A stretch of DNA of 24,137 nt from the IMG/VR virus record IMGVR_UViG_3300024511_000004, positions 1 to 24,137 of that record. One strand, given 5' to 3'. Positions 20,718 to 24,137 of the stretch are shown one piece after another (positions within the stretch are counted from its first letter, which is position 1; each line of letters begins with the position of its first letter). The stretch is from a virus. Under the pieces are notes generated by a model that was not told the origin of the DNA, ran no database searches, and was given only the letters and a program-made list of their open reading frames with translations. The position numbers were made by a program, and so were the translations under genes.

Positions 20718-22070
20718 CTAAATGGGGGCACGTTTTGGTTGTGGCTCACGCTGCCACGGCTCGTCGCTGGTAGCCGTTGGCTCCTGCGCTGGCGTCTCGC
20801 CTGCCGGCTGCGTCTCTACCTGACCAGGCAGCGGCAACGGGTATCCCTGGCGGTCCGGGTCCGGCCGCAGCCCTGCCAGCTCGCGCCACTCGTCATAACT
20901 GAAGGCCTCGGGCATGCGACTCATCACCTTGAGCTGATGCTCGCGGTCGGCCGGGACGGGCGAGTCGTAGTCCAGCACCACGTCGGGGCCGAACTGCGGG
21001 GCCAGCCGCGCCTGGAGCTCCGTCCGCAGGAACTCGAGCCGCGGCAGCACGGCCTGTTCTGCGAGCAGTTCGCGCGCCGCAAACGCCGTAGCGCGGTTGC
21101 TGTTGGAGATGTCGCCAACAATCTCGGGCGGCACGCGGTACGTCATCCGCACGAACTCCATCAGGAAGCGCCGCAGCTCCACGAACTGCATGTCCTTAAG
21201 GGACGTGTCCAGCCGCGCGAACGTCGTCTTCCCGCCCGTGACGAGCAGCTTGCCGGCGCGGTCCGGCCCCTTGTGTTCGCGCTCGAGGCTTTCCTTGAAT
21301 GCGCGCACGGGCGCAGCGTTGGCATCGTTCAGCCCGTCGATGGACACGACGGCCGCCGGGAGAGTGCTGTTGAAGAAATAGTTCTTCGTATACCGAGCCG
21401 CGTACTCGTCCGCGTCCAGTTCGTCACCGAGCGCAAAGGCCGGCCCGATTCCACGCCCCAGAGGGTCGTCAGGGTCCAGCGTCCGCAGCGCCACCACGTC
21501 AGCAGCCGGAATCCTCCGCGCCTTGCCGCCGATGTTGACCTGATAGAAGCGCTCCTCTTTCGGTGCCGAGAGGTCCGGCAGCGCAGTCACGGCGTTAGGC
21601 GGCACCGGCCACGCTCCGACGATGACGCCGGCCACGCGGTCGAGCACCCAATAGGCCTCGCCCACCAGGTCCAGATGCACCTGGGAGAGCTTCAACACGG
21701 CGCGGCCAGACAGGTGGTCGCTAGGGTCCGTCAGCAGCGCGAGCAGCGGATGGTCTGGCACCTCGACCATCTCGCCGGACTGCGTCAGAGCGCGGATGCG
21801 CGCAGCGCGGGCAGTCTTGCTCGAAGTCCGCAGCGTGAAGTCCCGGCGGCCGTCAGCATTGACGCGGCGGTACACGCGCCACTGTGCGTTCGCCACGTTG
21901 TCGGCCACCACGTCAACAACCGTTCGCAGCCAGGGCATCTCCTTGTAGGCGCGCAGCAACTCCGACGCCCCGCGGCGCGGCGGCGCACTCACCCAGCGCG
22001 ACACCTCGAGGCCCGTGCCTGGCCGCTGCTTCCCACCGAATGCATCCTTGACGTTGTCCCACCAGCTCAT
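20718..22070 (-). CDS. Portal protein, HK97 family
   Basis: This 450-residue protein starts at ATG 22070, 9 bases after the large terminase stop. Typical features are an N-terminal WVSAPPRRGASELLRAYKEMPWLRTVVDVVADNVA segment, LSGRAVLKLSQVHLDLVGEAYWVLDR, GIGPAFALGDELDADEYAARYTKNYFFNS, and the MEFVRMTYRVPPEIVGDISNSNRAT stretch near residues 318-342 common to this family. The C-terminal ~45 residues are Pro/Gln/Glu-rich and probably disordered. Twelve copies would form the channel through which DNA enters the head. The stop lies inside block-head motif copy B. Confidence 0.92.
   Translation of the reverse strand: MSWWDNVKDAFGGKQRPGTGLEVSRWVSAPPRRGASELLRAYKEMPWLRTVVDVVADNVANAQWRVYRRVNADGRRDFTLRTSSKTARAARIRALTQSGEMVEVPDHPLLALLTDPSDHLSGRAVLKLSQVHLDLVGEAYWVLDRVAGVIVGAWPVPPNAVTALPDLSAPKEERFYQVNIGGKARRIPAADVVALRTLDPDDPLGRGIGPAFALGDELDADEYAARYTKNYFFNSTLPAAVVSIDGLNDANAAPVRAFKESLEREHKGPDRAGKLLVTGGKTTFARLDTSLKDMQFVELRRFLMEFVRMTYRVPPEIVGDISNSNRATAFAARELLAEQAVLPRLEFLRTELQARLAPQFGPDVVLDYDSPVPADREHQLKVMSRMPEAFSYDEWRELAGLRPDPDRQGYPLPLPGQVETQPAGETPAQEPTATSDEPWQREPQPKRAPI
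20719..20736 (-). promoter_or_regulatory. Block-head motif, copy B, upstream of protease and capsid
   Basis: Minus strand AAAACGTGCCCCCATTTA, ending 9 bases before ATG 20709. It differs from copy C by one base. It also encodes the last portal residues (KRAPI) and its stop codon, so it has been kept within coding sequence. Confidence 0.55.
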
Positions 22071-22079
22071 GGCCTCTCC

Positions 22080-23444
22080 CTAGAAAACAGCGAAGAACTG
22101 GTCAGCGAACACCAGCTCGTGCACGCCCCAGTTCATGGCGTCCACGCGGTCGTCGCGCCTGTCAGGGCGCCCCGTGAAAGTCGTTAGTTGCTTCTCCAGC
22201 GTCGGATGCTCACCGACGAACTCGATGCGTCCCGTCTCGGCGAGCGCGGACACAGGCTCGGCCCGCTTGCTTTTCTGCTCTTTGGCGCGGACGGGCTTGA
22301 TGTAGACGCTGACGCCCATCTCCTGGGCGACCGTCTCCACCAGCGTTGTCACCATCTCGCCGCCGGTATTCATTTCGACGACCAGCGCGTCACAGTTCCA
22401 TGCCAGGTATTCGTGGACGGCGGCCGTGGCCCACTCCCGCGGCGTGGCCTTGCAGCTGGAGTCCTTGAGGATGGACACCCGCTTGAGGCCGTCCTTACCA
22501 CGGCGCACGCCCTGGACGATGATACCCGTCTCATCCGCACCGAGGTCCGACGTCGGCGCGGGGTCAACGGAGACTATGCGGCGGTCCAGCCCCTTGGCGT
22601 ACTCGAGCGGCTCCGCGTCGACGCGGCCCCAGCGCGCAGAGCCGAACAGACTCCCGGGCGTGTCCATCAGCAGCTGGCCGAGGACCTCTTGCTGTCCCCA
22701 GCGCGTGCCCGCCATTGCCTGCATCGTGGCCACCGTGGACGGCGCCAGGTTGGCCGAGTTGGCGAGGCTGCTTCCCGTGATGACGACAACGCCAGGCCGC
22801 GCCACCAGCTCGGCCAGCTTTGGCACCGGCCGTGGCGTGCCGGTGAGCAGCACCTGGGGCGGAAACTCAGCCGTCCCAATTCTGTTGAACAGCGGGACCT
22901 GGTCGAGCGCCGCCATGTCATAGCGCCAGATTTGGGGCTCGTCGCCCCAGCAGAAATAGGTGTTAGTCCCGCGCAGGCGGTCCGGCTTGTCCGCGCTGTA
23001 GGCCATAGCGAACACGCCGTTAGGCCAAGTCAGTCGCCGCTTGCTGGGCTCGTAGACGGGGCGGAAGTCGGGCGGGCTTAGGGCGAGGATGCCGCTCGGC
23101 CCCTTAATCATCACGTCCCGAACGTCGGCCGCTGTCGGTCCGATGAGCGCCCCGGCGCCTTTGGCCTCGCGCGCCTTCTGGATAACCCACCGCGCGCCGC
23201 ACCAGGTTTTCCCGAAGCCACGGCCCGCCATGACTACGCAGTAGTTCCACGCCCCGGCCGGCGGCATCTGCTGGCGCCGCGCCCAGAAGTCGAGGTCGTA
23301 GGTCAGCGCCGTGACCTCGTCGTCCGTCAGCCCCTCGAACAGCCGGCGCACCTTGGCCGGCGTCCCGGCCGTGCGGCACATGTAGGAGGCGACGGACTCC
23401 TCTGGTCCAAGCTGGTCGATGATGGCGCGCCACTCACTCCGCAT
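22080..23444 (-). CDS. terL: Terminase large subunit
   Basis: This 454-residue packaging motor starts at ATG 23444, overlapping the small subunit by 11 bases. The ATPase has Walker A AGRGFGKT (73-80) and a Walker B-like YFCWGDE (D168, E169), with the coupling motif region LLTGTP (199-204). The nuclease half carries acidic residues D294 in IVSVDPAP, E357 in ALVVEMNTGG and D432/D435 in DDRVDAMNWG. All expected motifs are intact, so it should be active. It cuts concatemers and drives DNA into the prohead through the portal encoded next. Confidence 0.93.
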   Translation of the reverse strand: MRSEWRAIIDQLGPEESVASYMCRTAGTPAKVRRLFEGLTDDEVTALTYDLDFWARRQQMPPAGAWNYCVVMAGRGFGKTWCGARWVIQKAREAKGAGALIGPTAADVRDVMIKGPSGILALSPPDFRPVYEPSKRRLTWPNGVFAMAYSADKPDRLRGTNTYFCWGDEPQIWRYDMAALDQVPLFNRIGTAEFPPQVLLTGTPRPVPKLAELVARPGVVVITGSSLANSANLAPSTVATMQAMAGTRWGQQEVLGQLLMDTPGSLFGSARWGRVDAEPLEYAKGLDRRIVSVDPAPTSDLGADETGIIVQGVRRGKDGLKRVSILKDSSCKATPREWATAAVHEYLAWNCDALVVEMNTGGEMVTTLVETVAQEMGVSVYIKPVRAKEQKSKRAEPVSALAETGRIEFVGEHPTLEKQLTTFTGRPDRRDDRVDAMNWGVHELVFADQFFAVF

Positions 23445-23886
23445 CGGCCTCGGCCTCCGCGTCAGCCTTGGGCGCCGGCTGCGCTAGACGCTCGAGGCGC
23501 GAGAGCAGCAGCTCGCGCAACTCCTCCACGTTGGCCTGGCCGGGAGTGCCGGACGAATCGGACACGTTGTCTTGGCGCGAGTACCGCTGGGGGAACCGGC
23601 GCGACAGGACCCACATGCGAATTTTTGGCGCGGCCTCCGCTTGCTCGAGCAGCCGCGACAGCTGCGCCGCCTCGAACTGCGATTCGGCTTCGTTGACGCC
23701 CTCGAAGAAATCGCGCGCCAACCCGCGAGGCTCGCGCGCTCCGGTCTGGTACCACTTGCCGAAAGTGGACTCGCCCACCCGCACCAGGCCGGCGGCCACC
23801 TTCCGATGCTGACCGGCGCGGAGATGCGCGCAGACCTGGGCAATCAGCTCCGCCGTCAGCTTCGTTTGTTTGCGGCCTCGAGCCAT
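23434..23886 (-). CDS. terS: Terminase small subunit
   Basis: The product has 150 residues from ATG 23886. An upstream ATG at 24003 would add 39 residues of Pro/Arg-rich sequence across the block-head motif and is rejected. A basic start (ARGRKQTKLTAELIAQVC) leads to a helix-turn-helix at about 28-49 (RKVAAGLVRVGESTFGKWYQTG) for recognising the packaging site. Next comes a helical oligomerisation region (NEAESQFEAAQLSRLLEQAE) and a repeat-like acidic end (KADAEAEADAE) that may bind the large subunit. Ribosome binding is weak (CTGGCTGG). It is the first gene of the late region. Confidence 0.88.
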   Translation of the reverse strand: MARGRKQTKLTAELIAQVCAHLRAGQHRKVAAGLVRVGESTFGKWYQTGAREPRGLARDFFEGVNEAESQFEAAQLSRLLEQAEAAPKIRMWVLSRRFPQRYSRQDNVSDSSGTPGQANVEELRELLLSRLERLAQPAPKADAEAEADAE

Positions 23887-23893
23887 CCAGCCA

Positions 23894-23912
23894 GAAATGG
23901 GGGCAGCTTTTT
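23894..23912 (-). promoter_or_regulatory. Block-head motif, copy A, upstream of the terminase genes
   Basis: Minus strand AAAAAGCTGCCCCCATTTC, ending 7 bases before ATG 23886. It matches copies B and C at 15 of 18 positions and keeps the CCCCCATTT core and the A-run. Confidence 0.5.
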
Positions 23913-24003
23913 GGGGCTGGTGCCGTGCGCGCTCTACAGCAGGACGGCCCCTCTCTCCGGTGGCTAGTTCCGGGAACGCTGCGGAACCAGCCGGAACCGG
24001 CAC

Positions 24004-24137
24004 ACAGCATCACCCACGCTCACACACCGCCTACACGGGCCTACTTTTTCCACAGTGTGCGCAATGTAGTTATGTGTAGGGAGGTGTGCGCTCGTGTCGC
24101 ACAGTCGGTTCATTTTTTGTTGGGTTTTTTTAAACTG
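24004..24137. other. Repeat-rich region upstream of the late operon, AT-rich at its edge
   Basis: The stretch from the terS start (23887) to the window end has no gene I can support. GTGTGCGC occurs at 24055-24062 and 24084-24091. TGTGCG (24085-24090) pairs with CGCACA (24098-24103). CCTACAC (24030-24036) mirrors GTGTAGG (24074-24080). From about 24108 the sequence turns strongly T-rich on the plus strand (ATTTTTTG, GTTTTTTTAAA). It could hold the late promoter or the cos/pac recognition site that normally lies near terS; neither is proven. Confidence 0.4.

Noticed and set aside
20739-22187. 482-codon plus-strand open frame over the portal gene
   Set aside because: Antisense to the portal with no recognisable protein features.
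23434-24003. Longer start for the small terminase at ATG 24003
   Set aside because: It adds a Pro/Arg-rich leader across motif copy A; family-like sequence begins at ATG 23886.
24085-24120. Rightward intrinsic terminator (TGTGCG/CGCACA stem then T-rich DNA)
   Set aside because: The stem is only 6 bp and the T-run begins several bases away; no rightward gene ends there.
1-24137. tRNA, rRNA, CRISPR array, transposon or integrase
   Set aside because: Nothing with cloverleaf pattern, repeat-spacer structure, transposase or recombinase motifs was seen on either strand.

Overview
This 24 kb window is part of a tailed, dsDNA bacteriophage or prophage genome of high GC content (roughly two thirds G+C by eye). 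The layout is that of a long-tailed siphovirus with an HK97-type capsid. The host cannot be named from sequence alone. The high GC and the spanin-like and M15 lysis proteins point to a GC-rich, probably Gram-negative host; a myxobacterial or other proteobacterial host is only a guess. No integrase, repressor of a known family, replication gene or tRNA is present, so the rest of the phage lies outside the window.

Left end (1-3437): a small leftward gene of unknown function (64-366) faces, across a 166-base divergent region with a dyad and a direct repeat around a TTGACA box, a tightly overlapping rightward operon. That operon encodes a small protein, a RecT-like annealing protein, a PD-(D/E)XK exonuclease with a probable iron-sulfur staple, and three small proteins, the first with a helix-turn-helix. 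This is a two-component phage recombination cassette.

The rest (3434-23886) is one long leftward late region, read here from right to left. Packaging and head: small terminase, large terminase, portal, prohead protease (with a zinc ribbon and scaffold-like tail), HK97-like major capsid, then a strong intrinsic terminator. Neck: head-tail adaptor, head-closure protein, a tail-terminator-like protein with an extra C-terminal module, two small proteins and, unexpectedly, a 666-residue fibre protein with ten 18-residue repeats, followed by a second intrinsic terminator. Tail: an HK97 gp10-like protein, two related tail-tube proteins in tandem, a G/GT-type tail-assembly chaperone pair needing a frameshift, tape measure, a distal-tail-like protein with a LamG-like insert, and a 1156-residue tail-tip/fibre protein ending in a peptidase S74 chaperone. 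Lysis: a one-TM coiled-coil protein, an M15 endolysin, a multi-TM holin candidate and a protein with a signal peptide and C-terminal TM. The early and late regions converge and share a single CTAG as both stop codons.

The most interesting undescribed signal is an oriented motif (minus-strand consensus AAAACGCGCCCCCATTTAGG). It lies just upstream of the small terminase, the prohead protease, the first tail gene and, more weakly, the lysis cassette, so it marks the heads of functional blocks. Its role (promoter, operator, translation leader or recombination linker) is open. Other points of note are a candidate +1 frameshift on AAAA, a module shared by a neck protein and the neck-encoded fibre, and the zinc ribbon in the protease.
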